From Allobosea sp039673065 (lineage in GTDB: Bacteria > Pseudomonadota > Alphaproteobacteria > Rhizobiales > Beijerinckiaceae), in contig NZ_JBDJKW010000011.1 in the NCBI RefSeq assembly GCF_039673065.1, forward strand, positions 74,842 to 138,841: a DNA stretch of 64,000 nt, given 5' to 3'. Shown piece by piece: positions 32,847 to 42,380 of this stretch (positions are counted from its first letter, which is position 1; each line of letters starts with the position of its first letter). A model generated the notes under the pieces. The model was not told where the DNA came from. It did not search any database and saw nothing but the letters and a program-made list of their open reading frames with translations. A program made the translations under genes and the position numbers.

Positions 32847-34294
32847 CTTCGCTTAAGGCCTTGCCTCCGCGTGATCTTATCACCTCGGAGAAGCACGAAG
32901 TGGCGATCCGTCTCGCTGACGTGTCGAAGAGCTATAGGCTATACGGCAACCCGAGTGATAGGCTGCTGGACCAGCTCAACTTGCGGCGCTTCATGTTCTG
33001 GCGCGGCAATGATACGGACTACCAGCTCTTCAACGCGCTGAAGGACGTCAATCTGACCATTGGTGCGGGCGAGCGCGTCGGCATCATCGGCCGCAACGGC
33101 GCCGGCAAGACGACTCTGCTCAAGCTTATCACCCAGAACTTCGAGCCAACTGTGGGGCGGGTGGAGGTCAACGGATCGGTGCAGGCGCTGCTGCAGCTCG
33201 GTATAGGCTTCCATCCAGAGTTCTCTGGATACGAGAACATCAAATCCGCGCTGAATTACAACGGGCTGGTCGGTGAGGAGCTGCAAGCGGCGCTCGACGA
33301 CGTTATCGATTTTGTCGAGCTCGGTGACTTTCTTCATCAGCCGATGAAAACCTATTCGATGGGCATGGGCGCACGCGTACAGTTCGCTGCCGCGACCGCG
33401 ATCCGGCCTGATATCCTAATCGTCGACGAGGTCCTCGGGGCCGGCGATGCCTATTTTTCGGCAAAGTCGGCCCATCGCATGGAGCGGCTGACCTCGGCGG
33501 GTTGCACGCTCCTGCTCGTATCCCATTCGACAGCGCAGGTTCTGCAATTCTGCCAGCGTTGCGTCTTCATGCATGAAGGAAAGGTGCGCGAGGACGGTCC
33601 GGCCCTCGAGGTGGTCAAGCACTACGAGGAATACATCCAAGAGTACACGCAGCGCGAGCGCCGCCGCAACGAGCAGGCTGTGGCGGGAATGAAGTTGCCA
33701 CAGGCCGAGCCCGCTGCGGGCGAGGGGGCTGCGCCGCCGCAGGATGTAACGACGCCCGCCTGGCAGGCAGACCAGCTGGCGACGCTGTTGATGGAACAGC
33801 CGGCGGTAGAGAGCGGAGTGGCCAAGCAGCGTATTTCCCGCTGGGCTGCCGAGACCGGTCTCAAGGTGAAACGGGTCGAGGTGCGCGATGAACATGGCCT
33901 TGTCAGCCATCTGCTGCAGGCTGGCCGTCCGTGCTCCATCGAGATCGAGATCATTGCTGAACACGATGGAGATTTCTCGGCACGGTTAGTCGTGCTGATA
34001 ATGTCCCTCTCCGGCGTGGGGGTCGTCCGCCATCTGAGCGACGAGATGCATTTCTCGCTCAAGCAGGGTGAGACCAGCCAGGTCAACATGAACTACGATG
34101 CGCTCTTGCTCGCGAATGGCGACTTCGTGTTCTCCGTTGGCCTCTTCAAGCACTATGACCCTGACGGAAACTCCAGTGCCGTCCGCTACGACCTGCTGTC
34201 ACGCAGCTTCAACCTTAAGGTGATGCCGGTCGAAAGAACCGAGTCGGGGCTCGTCAACCTGCCCAGCCGATGGGTTCAGGAGCGGAAGCAGTGA
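32843..34294 (+). CDS. wzt: Polysaccharide export ATPase with C-terminal glycan-binding domain (Wzt)
   Basis: Powers glycan export with Wzm. The 483 residues have Walker A GRNGAGKTT at 83-91, signature YSMGMGAR at 171-178 and Walker B ILIVDE at 191-196. A linker (about 265-325) is Ala/Pro/Glu-rich. Residues 330-480 match the Wzt C-terminal carbohydrate-binding domain (VEVRDEHG, FSARLVVLIMSLSGVGV, NGDFVFSVGLF), which in O8/O9a-type systems recognises the modified chain end. Its start overlaps the methyltransferase stop (ATGA) and its stop overlaps the sulfotransferase start (GTGA), so the three are translationally coupled. Confidence 0.93.
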   Translation: MTSLKALPPRDLITSEKHEVAIRLADVSKSYRLYGNPSDRLLDQLNLRRFMFWRGNDTDYQLFNALKDVNLTIGAGERVGIIGRNGAGKTTLLKLITQNFEPTVGRVEVNGSVQALLQLGIGFHPEFSGYENIKSALNYNGLVGEELQAALDDVIDFVELGDFLHQPMKTYSMGMGARVQFAAATAIRPDILIVDEVLGAGDAYFSAKSAHRMERLTSAGCTLLLVSHSTAQVLQFCQRCVFMHEGKVREDGPALEVVKHYEEYIQEYTQRERRRNEQAVAGMKLPQAEPAAGEGAAPPQDVTTPAWQADQLATLLMEQPAVESGVAKQRISRWAAETGLKVKRVEVRDEHGLVSHLLQAGRPCSIEIEIIAEHDGDFSARLVVLIMSLSGVGVVRHLSDEMHFSLKQGETSQVNMNYDALLLANGDFVFSVGLFKHYDPDGNSSAVRYDLLSRSFNLKVMPVERTESGLVNLPSRWVQERKQ

Positions 34295-35247
34295 ACTCGG
34301 CTGGGTGCGACGACATGTTCTCCGTGCTTGAGGAGGAGATGTTTTCTCTGGTGGGGGAAGGTGCTGGCGCAGCCGCGCCGGGGCCGATCTTCATCCTGGG
34401 AGCGCCGCGAACCGGCAGCACTATCCTCTACCAAATGCTGGTTGCCGGATATGAGCTTCCCTACATCTCGAACGCGACGAACGGCATGTTCGCCGAAACC
34501 CCGATCGTCGGTTTATCGCTGCAGGCGCCTTGGACGCGTTTCGACCGCATTCTGGCCCGCAGCGCCTATGGGAAAGTCGAAGGGGCGATGCAGCCGTCCG
34601 AAGGCTCGGCGGTGATGCGCCGCTGGTTCGGCGGCGGCCATCCGTCGGAAATCGTCAGTAGCGAGCCGCTGCCGAGTGCGGCTGCGCACATGCAGTCGAC
34701 ATTCGCGGCTGCTTCGGCCCTGCTCGGTAAGCCGGTGGTGATCAAGAACGCTTGGAACTGCTTTAGGGTCGTCGCGCTCGGGCGCCTTTTGCCGCAGGCC
34801 TCCTTCGTTTGGATCCGGCGGGACATCGCTGCAAGCGCGCTGTCGGATCTCGCTGCGCGATACGCGACGAAGAACGATCCCAATGAGTGGAATTCGGCGA
34901 CGCCGCGCAATATCGAAGACTTACGGAAGCGCCCCTATTGGGAGCAGGTCGTCGAGAACCAGTTCGAGTTTTCGCGCGCCATTTCGGAGGCCTTTGCCGC
35001 GTTGCCGTCAGCGCGGTGCACCGAGCTCTGGTACGAGGATCTCTGCGCCCGCCCGGCCGAGACCCTTGGGTTGCTGGCGGCGCATCTGTCGCTTCAGGAG
35101 GATGTAGGCATCAGGCGCGTTCTCGATGTCCAGGAAGGCGAGCGAGCCAGCAGGCTGAGCCCGGAAGACCGCTCGAGAGTGCTGGACTATGTTTCGTCTC
35201 AGCAGGAGCGGCTGGCGTCCTGCCGCCGCGAAACCGCCGATGCGTGA
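34291..35247 (+). CDS. PAPS-dependent sulfotransferase
   Basis: Transfers sulfate from PAPS to a glycan hydroxyl. The 318 residues start at a GTG that overlaps the wzt stop (GTGA) with AGGAG eight bases upstream; a start at 34270 is also open but has no site. The PAPS 5'-phosphosulfate loop is GAPRTGSTILY (residues 37-47). ASFVWIRRDIAASALSD near 170 resembles the 3'-phosphate-binding region with its Arg and Ser. CysD/CysNC at 23806-26564 would supply the PAPS. Direct coupling to the export ATPase suggests that sulfation is linked to chain export. Confidence 0.85.
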   Translation: MNSAGCDDMFSVLEEEMFSLVGEGAGAAAPGPIFILGAPRTGSTILYQMLVAGYELPYISNATNGMFAETPIVGLSLQAPWTRFDRILARSAYGKVEGAMQPSEGSAVMRRWFGGGHPSEIVSSEPLPSAAAHMQSTFAAASALLGKPVVIKNAWNCFRVVALGRLLPQASFVWIRRDIAASALSDLAARYATKNDPNEWNSATPRNIEDLRKRPYWEQVVENQFEFSRAISEAFAALPSARCTELWYEDLCARPAETLGLLAAHLSLQEDVGIRRVLDVQEGERASRLSPEDRSRVLDYVSSQQERLASCRRETADA

Positions 35248-35257
35248 GGTCTCGGCA

Positions 35258-35971
35258 ATGCATCGCCTCGGCAGCGAGCTCCTCGATGCCTTTGCAGGAA
35301 GGGACGGGATCGTGAGCATTCTCTCGCGCGCGCCGGAAGGCGACGCTGCGCTTGGCTGCCAGAGATGGCTGCTGGCGACACCCGCCAAGCGCTACGCGGC
35401 GCATGTTCTCTATGGGGACCTGTTGGCGAGCGAGGGCTTGCGAATCCTGGATGTCGGAGGCGGATTGACGACGCTGACACGGACGCTCGCCGAACGGCAC
35501 GATTATACGCTCGTCGACATTATGGCTCATGACAGCGAAGCCTCGATTTCCGCTTTTCTCGCGAGTGCGCCCCCCTTCAAGGTGATCAAGGAAGACTGGT
35601 TTTCTGCCATCGGCGACGAAAGGTTCGACGTCGTGATCGCCGCCGACCTTTTTCCGAACGTCGACCAGCGGCTCGGCCTGTTCCTTGACCGGGTGCTGCC
35701 GCATTGCGGACAGGTGCGGCTGTCGCTGACCTACTACAACGAGCCGCGCTTCTATCACACCCGGCGGATCGACGCCGATGAGGCGCTCTGCATGCTTGCA
35801 TGGGATGGCCAGCAGATTGCCCGCACGCTCGGGCGCTATGCAGATCGTATCGAAAAAGCCGATTTTGATCTGTTCGCCGTTACGTCCGACAGCGTCTTTC
35901 CTAACAAAAGGCAGGTCTGCCTGCTGACATTGCAGGGCTCGCAGCCTTCTCACGTCGGAGCAGCAGTGTGA
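35258..35971 (+). CDS. Putative SAM-dependent methyltransferase
   Basis: 237 residues. LRILDVGGGLTTLTRTLAE near residue 62 is a class I methyltransferase motif I (GGG in place of GSG), followed by YTLVDIM at the second strand and FDVVIAADLFPNVDQR near 125, the post-motif region. The ATG at 35258 has GTGAGG upstream; the ATG at 35240 has no site. It lies 10 bases after the sulfotransferase and overlaps the GDSL hydrolase by 4 bases. Acceptor unknown; it probably modifies the glycan. Confidence 0.72.
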   Translation: MHRLGSELLDAFAGRDGIVSILSRAPEGDAALGCQRWLLATPAKRYAAHVLYGDLLASEGLRILDVGGGLTTLTRTLAERHDYTLVDIMAHDSEASISAFLASAPPFKVIKEDWFSAIGDERFDVVIAADLFPNVDQRLGLFLDRVLPHCGQVRLSLTYYNEPRFYHTRRIDADEALCMLAWDGQQIARTLGRYADRIEKADFDLFAVTSDSVFPNKRQVCLLTLQGSQPSHVGAAV

Positions 35972-36648
35972 TCACGCGCGGAGCCTTAAAGGTCGTCTTT
36001 TTCGGCGACTCCATCTGCTATGGGCAGCTCGTGCCACCGCATCTGACCTGGGTTACGCAGATCGCGGCGCGCGTCTACGAGTTGAGGATCGCCGGCGATG
36101 CCAACCGGATCGTGCTGGCCAACGTGTCAGTCAGTGGCGACACGACGCGGCAGGCCCTCGAGCGCATGCCCTATCATGTCCAGTCCAACGGGGTCGATCT
36201 GTGCGTCGTCCAGTTCGGGCTGAACGATTGCAACCACTGGGCCTCGGATCGCGGGCTTCCGCGCGTCAGCCCGGCTGCCTTCGCGGCCAACTTGCGCGAG
36301 ATCGCCGACCGGGCGCATAATTTCGGCGCGCGCCGCGTGATCCTGCACACCAACCATCCGACGACGCGGGACACGGAGGTGATGGCTGGAACGTCCTACA
36401 CCTATGAGTCTCAGAACCGGCGCTACAACAAGATCATTCGCGAAGTTGCCGCGCAGGCGCCGGATTGGCTATCGGTCCATGATATCGAGGCGATGTGGGA
36501 CGATCACATGCGCGCATCCGGTACGTCGCTGGCATCGCTCCTCCTAGAGGACGGACTGCACCTGAGCGAACGCGGGCATCAGCTCTATTTCGACCTGACC
36601 TGGCCGCGGATCGAGAGCGTTCTCCGGCGGGATTTCGGCGCAGCTTGA
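35968..36648 (+). CDS. SGNH/GDSL-family hydrolase or acyl-modifying enzyme
   Basis: 226 residues with all SGNH blocks: nucleophile Ser15 in FFGDSICYG, Gly in SVSGDTT near 57, Asn86 in GLNDCNHW, and Asp195/His198 in EDGLHLSERGH. No signal peptide is visible, so it acts in the cytoplasm unless exported otherwise. The GTG start overlaps the preceding stop (GTGA). In glycan clusters such enzymes remove or transfer O-acetyl groups; here it might adjust acetylation of the exported chain. Confidence 0.85.
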   Translation: MITRGALKVVFFGDSICYGQLVPPHLTWVTQIAARVYELRIAGDANRIVLANVSVSGDTTRQALERMPYHVQSNGVDLCVVQFGLNDCNHWASDRGLPRVSPAAFAANLREIADRAHNFGARRVILHTNHPTTRDTEVMAGTSYTYESQNRRYNKIIREVAAQAPDWLSVHDIEAMWDDHMRASGTSLASLLLEDGLHLSERGHQLYFDLTWPRIESVLRRDFGAA

Positions 36649-36697
36649 GGCTGACCGGGTCGAAATCTGACAACCTTTACCAAGGAAAGCGCATCCG

Positions 36698-38638
36698 ATG
36701 TGTGGTATTGCCGGCCTTGTATCGCTCGATGGAACGCCTGTCCCAGGAATCGACCGTCGCCTGGCGGTGATGAATCGGTTGATTTCGCACCGCGGGCCAG
36801 ACGGGCAGGGCAACTGGAAGAACGAGCGTGAGTCGTGCGGGCTGACGCACAGGCGGCTCGCGATCATTGACCTGTCCGCCTCCGGTCATCAGCCGATGGT
36901 GGCTCCGAACGGGTCCGTCGTGACCTATAACGGCGAAATCTACAACTATATCGAGCTGCGCGAAGAGCTCGCGGCATCTTGGGCGTTCCGCTCGTCGTCG
37001 GACACAGAGGTCATCCTCGCGGCCTATGCCAAATGGGGCACCGAGTGCCTCTCGCACCTGCGCGGCATGTTCGCCTTCGCGATCTGGGACGGCGATACGC
37101 TGTTCGCCGCGCGCGACCGCTTCGGTATCAAGCCGTTCTACTACACGGTGGTCGATGGCACGTTCTATTTCGCCTCCGAAATAAAGGCCCTGCTTCCGAT
37201 CCTGCCGGAGGTGTCGACTGATCCCGAGGCGCTCGCCGACTATCTGACGCTGCAGTACACGCTCGGCGAGAGCACGCTCTTCAAGGGCGTCCGCCAATTG
37301 CTGCCCGGCCACGCTCTGACGGTGCGAAACGGCGCGATCAAGGTGAGCCGGTACTGGGATGTCCGCTACGAGATCGACTGGAGCCATACCGAGAGCTGGT
37401 TCCGCGAGCGAATGCAGGAGCTGGTCGCCGATTCCGTGAAGGTCCACCTGCGCTCGGACGTGCCGGTCGGTGCCTACATCTCCGGCGGTATCGATTCGAG
37501 CCTCATCGCCGAACTGTCGGCGCGTGAGCCGGCATCTGGCAGGATCGGCTTCCACGGCAAGTTCATGAGCCATCCGGGGTACGATGAAAGCCACTATGCG
37601 CGTGTTGCGTGCATGGAAAACGGCACCGCCCTGCATGAGCTGGAAATTACGGCTAAGGACTTCCAAGACAATATCGCCAGGGTGATCTACTGCCTCGACC
37701 AGCCCGTTGCAGGGCCGGGATCGTTCCCGCAGTACATGGTGTCGGGCCTGGCGGCTCAGCACGTCAAAGTGGTCCTTGGCGGGCAGGGCGGCGACGAGAT
37801 CTTCGGAGGTTATGCGCGCTATCTCATCGCCTATCTCGAACAGTCGCTGAAGGCGGCGATCGACGGAACGTCCCGGAACGGCAATTTCGTCGTCACGCCA
37901 GAGTCGATCATTCCCCATCTCACCGTGCTCCAGGAATACAAGCCGCTTGTCGGCCAGCTGTTCTCGAAGGGCCTATTCGGCCCTCTCGATGAGCGCTATT
38001 TCCGCCTGATAGATCGCTCCGCCGACATGGCGGGCGAGGTCGACTGGGGCGCGCTCGACAACGGCGCTGTGTTCGGGCGCTTCCAGTCGATCTTCAATTC
38101 CGAACGAAACGTCCGGAAGGAAGCCTATTTCGACTCGATGACGCATTTCGACTTCAAATGCTTGCTGCCGGCGCTGCTGCAGGTCGAAGACCGGATGTCG
38201 ATGGCCCATGGCCTCGAATCCCGCGTTCCCTTCCTCGATCACAAGATCATCGAACTGGCAGCTTCCATTCCCGCCAACATCAAATTTGAAGGCGGGCAGA
38301 TGAAGCATTTTCTGAAGACGACATTCGCTCAGGACATTCCGCAGGAGATTCTCCAGCGACGCGACAAGATGGGATTCCCTGTTCCGCTGAAGGAATGGTT
38401 CTCCGGCGATCTCAAGCCGTTTATTTCGGACCTGTTCCTCACGCAGAAGAACAAGCGCCGCGATTTTTTCAATTCGGCGCAAATTCTGGCCAACTTCGAG
38501 AATGCCCCGCGATTCTCGCGCAAGATCTGGGGGCTCCTAAGCCTCGAGCTCTGGCAACAGCAATTCCACGATCGTGCGCATGATTACCGCCGTATGCTCG
38601 ACGACGGGGGCGACGATTTGAGCCCTGTTTCGCGGTAG
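36698..38638 (+). CDS. asnB: Asparagine synthetase-like glutamine amidotransferase 2
   Basis: 646 residues. Starts MCGIAGLVS with the nucleophile Cys2; HRGPDGQG, THRRLAIID and YNGEIYNYIELRE complete the glutaminase domain. The synthetase half has the PP-loop SGGIDSS near residue 266 and GGQGGDEIFGGYARY near 365. The end (LQVEDRMSMAHGLESRVPFLDH, core EDRMSMAHGLESR) is conserved. AAGGAAA lies upstream of the ATG. It is distinct from the copy at 15666: GQGGDEIFGGYARY replaces GQGADEQLAGYHGG. In this setting uronic acid amidation is as likely as asparagine synthesis. Confidence 0.93.
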   Translation: MCGIAGLVSLDGTPVPGIDRRLAVMNRLISHRGPDGQGNWKNERESCGLTHRRLAIIDLSASGHQPMVAPNGSVVTYNGEIYNYIELREELAASWAFRSSSDTEVILAAYAKWGTECLSHLRGMFAFAIWDGDTLFAARDRFGIKPFYYTVVDGTFYFASEIKALLPILPEVSTDPEALADYLTLQYTLGESTLFKGVRQLLPGHALTVRNGAIKVSRYWDVRYEIDWSHTESWFRERMQELVADSVKVHLRSDVPVGAYISGGIDSSLIAELSAREPASGRIGFHGKFMSHPGYDESHYARVACMENGTALHELEITAKDFQDNIARVIYCLDQPVAGPGSFPQYMVSGLAAQHVKVVLGGQGGDEIFGGYARYLIAYLEQSLKAAIDGTSRNGNFVVTPESIIPHLTVLQEYKPLVGQLFSKGLFGPLDERYFRLIDRSADMAGEVDWGALDNGAVFGRFQSIFNSERNVRKEAYFDSMTHFDFKCLLPALLQVEDRMSMAHGLESRVPFLDHKIIELAASIPANIKFEGGQMKHFLKTTFAQDIPQEILQRRDKMGFPVPLKEWFSGDLKPFISDLFLTQKNKRRDFFNSAQILANFENAPRFSRKIWGLLSLELWQQQFHDRAHDYRRMLDDGGDDLSPVSR

Positions 38639-38646
38639 GCTTCTCG

Positions 38647-41600
38647 ATGCGCCGCAATATCCTCATTCTCCACAACGTTCCCGACCTAGCGCGCGGGCGC
38701 CTGAGCACGCTCGACTACATCTTTGCGTTCGAGCGCTATGCTCCCGACAACAACTATGCCTATCACCAGATTTCGAAGCCGGTACCTGCGGAACTGCAGC
38801 GGCTTTCTTGGGATGCGGCGATCTTCGACAGTACGTCTCTGGGAACGGTGACCCTGCGGCCGCGCAATCGTTTTATCGCGATCCGGGACAGCCTCCGCTT
38901 CCTGCGTGACAGTGATGCGCTCAAGCTGGTGTTCCCGCAGGACGATGCCACGCACAGCGCATTGCTCGACCAGTTCTTCGCCTGGCTGAAGGTCGATGCG
39001 GTTTACAGCGTGAGGCCGCATCAGCGAGAGCTGCTCTACCCTATCACCTCGCAGCGTGCGCGCTTCTTCTCGGTCCTTTCGGGCTATGTCGATGACGCGG
39101 CGGTCGAGTCAATGCGCTCCTTCGCCAAGCCTTTCGACGAGCGTCAGTGGGTGGTCGGCCAGCGTGTGCTCGCGCATCCGGCCTGGGGAGGAAGCCTCAG
39201 CCTGCTGAAGAGCCGGGCTGCGGTGGTCATGAAGGAGGAATGTATCCGCCGCGGCATTTCCTGCGATGTCTCGACGGATCCCAACGACGCCATTATGGGC
39301 AAGAACTGGCACCGCTTCCTGGCGGACTGCCGCTTCGTCGTGGGGGCGGAGGGCGGCATGAGCGTCTGGGATCCGTACGGGACTATCAACGACGCCGTCG
39401 CAGACTATAGCGCTGCTCACCCCGAAGCGACGTTCGAGCAGATCGAGGATGCGTGTTTCCCCGGCCTGGACGGCGTGTTCGAGTTCCCCGGGGTGGGCCC
39501 GCGGCTGTTCGAGGCGGCTGCGGTGGGATGTGGTCAGGTTCTGGTCGAGGGCGAGCATCGCGGCCTGGTGCGCCCATGGGTCCATTATATCCCGCTGAAG
39601 CGCGATTTCTCGAATTTCGACGAGGTGTTCGCCGCGATGGCCAATCGCGATCGCGTGCTCGATATGATCGCTGCGACCCAGCAGGACCTCGTGGCATCGC
39701 CCAAATTCCGCTACAAGACGATGGTCGACGATGTTACCGGCTTTATCGACAGCAATTCCCGCCGCACGGCAAAGCCGACGTCCAAGGCTGCATTCCAACG
39801 GCTTGCCCTGGCCTCCTCGGCCAAGACGGCAGATGATGCTCCGGTGGAGACGGTCGCCCTTGCGGAGACCGGACCAGAGAGTGGTGAGCCAGGACGCGAT
39901 GGCGATGCGAGCGCCGCGGCTGATCCTTCGGCCGCTATGGCGCCTGCGGCTGCACCGGAATCCGCAGCCAGCTTCGAGGGGCCGCCAGCCCCTGACCAAG
40001 AATGCGTCCATGCAGACACGTCCGCTGCGATGGCAGACACGGTTTCGCCGGCTCACAATGTCGAGGATGGCGAAGTAATATCTCCAGATCCCTCCATCGG
40101 TGACAACATAGCGCTCGTTACGTCTGTGGATCAGCCTGAAGTCTCCTCCGAAGCAAAGGGCTTGCTCCATGCGGGCTCGGGTCTAGCCGTATCGTTACGA
40201 TCGATGTTCATTCGGCGCCTTGGCTGGATCGCTGCCATTGGCGCATTGGTCTTTGCCTATCCGCTGGGCCGGGTGATGCAGCAGAGCTTTGCTCCGGTCC
40301 TTGGCATATCGTCGCCGCCGCCGACGCAGATTTGGAGCGTGCTGATCCTGTCTTATGCAGCCACGTTGGTCGCGCTCCCGGCTCGCTGGCGGCCGTCGAC
40401 GATGGATTCGACGCGGCGCGCGATCGTCGGTGCCGTGCTGTGGGCGGCTGCTGGCTATTGTTTTGCGATGACAGCGCTGTTCCTCCTGCAGGGTGCAGAG
40501 GCTGTCGGCGTCGAGCGGTGGCCGCTGATCTTCGCTTCGCTGGCGTTGCTGGTTCTCGGTGTCCTGAGCGTGATCGGCGTCGCTACGATCCGCTTTATAT
40601 CCGCTTTTCCCGGCTCGCTGGCGGGTCGTTGCGGCATCCTGTCGATCCTTGTTGTGGGGCTGGTGGTTTTCCTGCACCCTCTCGATGGCGCGGGCTACGG
40701 CTCCGCCGCACTCGCGGGCCTCTTCATCGCGATCAACTGCATCCTGTTCTACCTGCTCGTTGTCAGACGCCAGGCCAGCTTCCTTCGTTATATCGCATTG
40801 GCCGGGCCAGCCTGGATCGTCGCGGCGCATTGCGGGTGGATTGCGGCCGTCATCACCTTGAGCGATGCGCAGCCCGCGCGCTGGCTGCCGATTGTAACTG
40901 CAGCGCTGCAATGGACGATAGCCATCGCCTTGCCGGTCGCTATCAGGGTGCTGCATCTCATCCGCTCGGGAACGCTGCTCTATGATCCCGAGCTGCTTGC
41001 CCTTCCGGAGAACCATCTCGAGTTACAGCGCTCGGAAACATCGGGGCGACGCACCGCATGGGTTATCGCCTATAGCGGCGTTTCCACGGAGCCGCGCCTG
41101 ATCAGGCAGAACAAGGCGCTGCTCGACGATGGCTGGCGGGTCGTCGTTTGTGGTTACGAAGGACGCTCACCGCGTCCGCCGGAATGGGATTTTATCCGGC
41201 TGGCGATGGGGGCGGCCTACCGGCCTTATGTCTTTGCCTTGTTCTCGCGCTTGAACCGCCTCGGCCGAGCGATGTCCAGGTTTGGCAAGCCCGGCAGGAA
41301 GCTTTCGCGCGCCGGAGCGCATCTGCGGCACTTCACCATACCGAGCTGGGCTTATAATCGCTCCGGGCTTGTCAGGATGTTGAAAGAGAATCCGGATCTC
41401 AAGCCGGATTTGATCATTGCGCACAACTACTACACCGCTGACATCGCCGCCGCGCTCGCGAAGGAGAGCGGCGCGAAGATCGTGATCGACGCGCACGAAT
41501 ATTCGCCCGGCGAGTACGCCTACGACGCTGCATGGGTGCGGGACGAGCGCCCCTATGTGGTTGAGATCGAAGGGCACTACATGCGGAAGGCCGACCTTGT

Positions 41601-42345
41601 CGTCGCCGTGTCGGACGGCATCGCCGAGATGCTGAACCGGGACTATGAGGTCAACCGGCCGGTGCTCGCGATCCGCAGCATCCCCTTCCGAAACCCGCAG
41701 CTGTTCCGGAGCGTGGGCGAACGCATCAAGGTTCTCTATCACGGCGACATATCACGCGGGCGATTCATCCATGATGCCATCGAGTCAATGCAGTGGTGGC
41801 GGCCTGAATTCGACCTCGTTCTCCGCGGCGGAGGGGATCCGGACTATATCGCGAGCCTGATCGAGAAGGCGCGTGAACTGAACGTGGCCCATCGGGTTCA
41901 GCTCGAGCCGCCGGTGGCATTCAACGATATCGTCCCTGCGGCTAACCTGGCCGATATCGGATATTTCAGCTCGGACAACTTCTCTGCCCAGGCCGACTAC
42001 GTCTTGCCGAACAAGTTTTTCGAGTACATTCAGGCCGGGCTGGCGCTCTGCGTGACCGATCTCAAGGAGATGCGTCGCGTCACGCAACAGTTCAACCTCG
42101 GCAAGCTCATTCCCCAGCACTCGGCGCGGGCGATCGCGGATACGATCAACAGCTTCACCCGCGAGGATATCGAGGAATACAAATGGGCGGCGCTGCAGGC
42201 GGCGGAAGTCCTGAACTGGGAATGCGAGCAGGTGGCTTTCGTGGAGGCCTGCAACGCTCTTTTCATGGGAGCCGAACCTGCATCGAGCTTTGACCCTAAG
42301 GAGCGAGCCGTGGTGCAAGAGGCTGCGGTCCGCAGCTCTCGATAA
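38647..42345 (+). CDS. Giant three-module glycosyltransferase: N-terminal GT-like domain, membrane domain, C-terminal GT4
   Basis: 1232 residues. Residues 1-370 resemble a GT-B/CgeB-like domain (MRRNILILHNVPD; VGAEGGMSVWD near 232; GVGPRLFEAAAVGCGQVLVEGEH near 282, core RLFEAAAVGC). Residues 375-510 are an Ala/Pro/Glu-rich linker. About eight membrane helices follow (523-770), ending WIVAAHCGW and ARWLPIVTA, then GTLLYDPE. Residues 800-1215 are the GT4-like domain of the cluster family, with DAHEY at 948-952, SDGIAEMLN, GERIKVLYHGD and PNKFFEYIQAGLAL. It could add two sugars in succession at the membrane. It starts 9 bases after asnB 2. Confidence 0.85.
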   Translation: MRRNILILHNVPDLARGRLSTLDYIFAFERYAPDNNYAYHQISKPVPAELQRLSWDAAIFDSTSLGTVTLRPRNRFIAIRDSLRFLRDSDALKLVFPQDDATHSALLDQFFAWLKVDAVYSVRPHQRELLYPITSQRARFFSVLSGYVDDAAVESMRSFAKPFDERQWVVGQRVLAHPAWGGSLSLLKSRAAVVMKEECIRRGISCDVSTDPNDAIMGKNWHRFLADCRFVVGAEGGMSVWDPYGTINDAVADYSAAHPEATFEQIEDACFPGLDGVFEFPGVGPRLFEAAAVGCGQVLVEGEHRGLVRPWVHYIPLKRDFSNFDEVFAAMANRDRVLDMIAATQQDLVASPKFRYKTMVDDVTGFIDSNSRRTAKPTSKAAFQRLALASSAKTADDAPVETVALAETGPESGEPGRDGDASAAADPSAAMAPAAAPESAASFEGPPAPDQECVHADTSAAMADTVSPAHNVEDGEVISPDPSIGDNIALVTSVDQPEVSSEAKGLLHAGSGLAVSLRSMFIRRLGWIAAIGALVFAYPLGRVMQQSFAPVLGISSPPPTQIWSVLILSYAATLVALPARWRPSTMDSTRRAIVGAVLWAAAGYCFAMTALFLLQGAEAVGVERWPLIFASLALLVLGVLSVIGVATIRFISAFPGSLAGRCGILSILVVGLVVFLHPLDGAGYGSAALAGLFIAINCILFYLLVVRRQASFLRYIALAGPAWIVAAHCGWIAAVITLSDAQPARWLPIVTAALQWTIAIALPVAIRVLHLIRSGTLLYDPELLALPENHLELQRSETSGRRTAWVIAYSGVSTEPRLIRQNKALLDDGWRVVVCGYEGRSPRPPEWDFIRLAMGAAYRPYVFALFSRLNRLGRAMSRFGKPGRKLSRAGAHLRHFTIPSWAYNRSGLVRMLKENPDLKPDLIIAHNYYTADIAAALAKESGAKIVIDAHEYSPGEYAYDAAWVRDERPYVVEIEGHYMRKADLVVAVSDGIAEMLNRDYEVNRPVLAIRSIPFRNPQLFRSVGERIKVLYHGDISRGRFIHDAIESMQWWRPEFDLVLRGGGDPDYIASLIEKARELNVAHRVQLEPPVAFNDIVPAANLADIGYFSSDNFSAQADYVLPNKFFEYIQAGLALCVTDLKEMRRVTQQFNLGKLIPQHSARAIADTINSFTREDIEEYKWAALQAAEVLNWECEQVAFVEACNALFMGAEPASSFDPKERAVVQEAAVRSSR

Positions 42346-42380
42346 GTAGCGCGGGAAATCGGACGTTTGGATGTGCTCAC

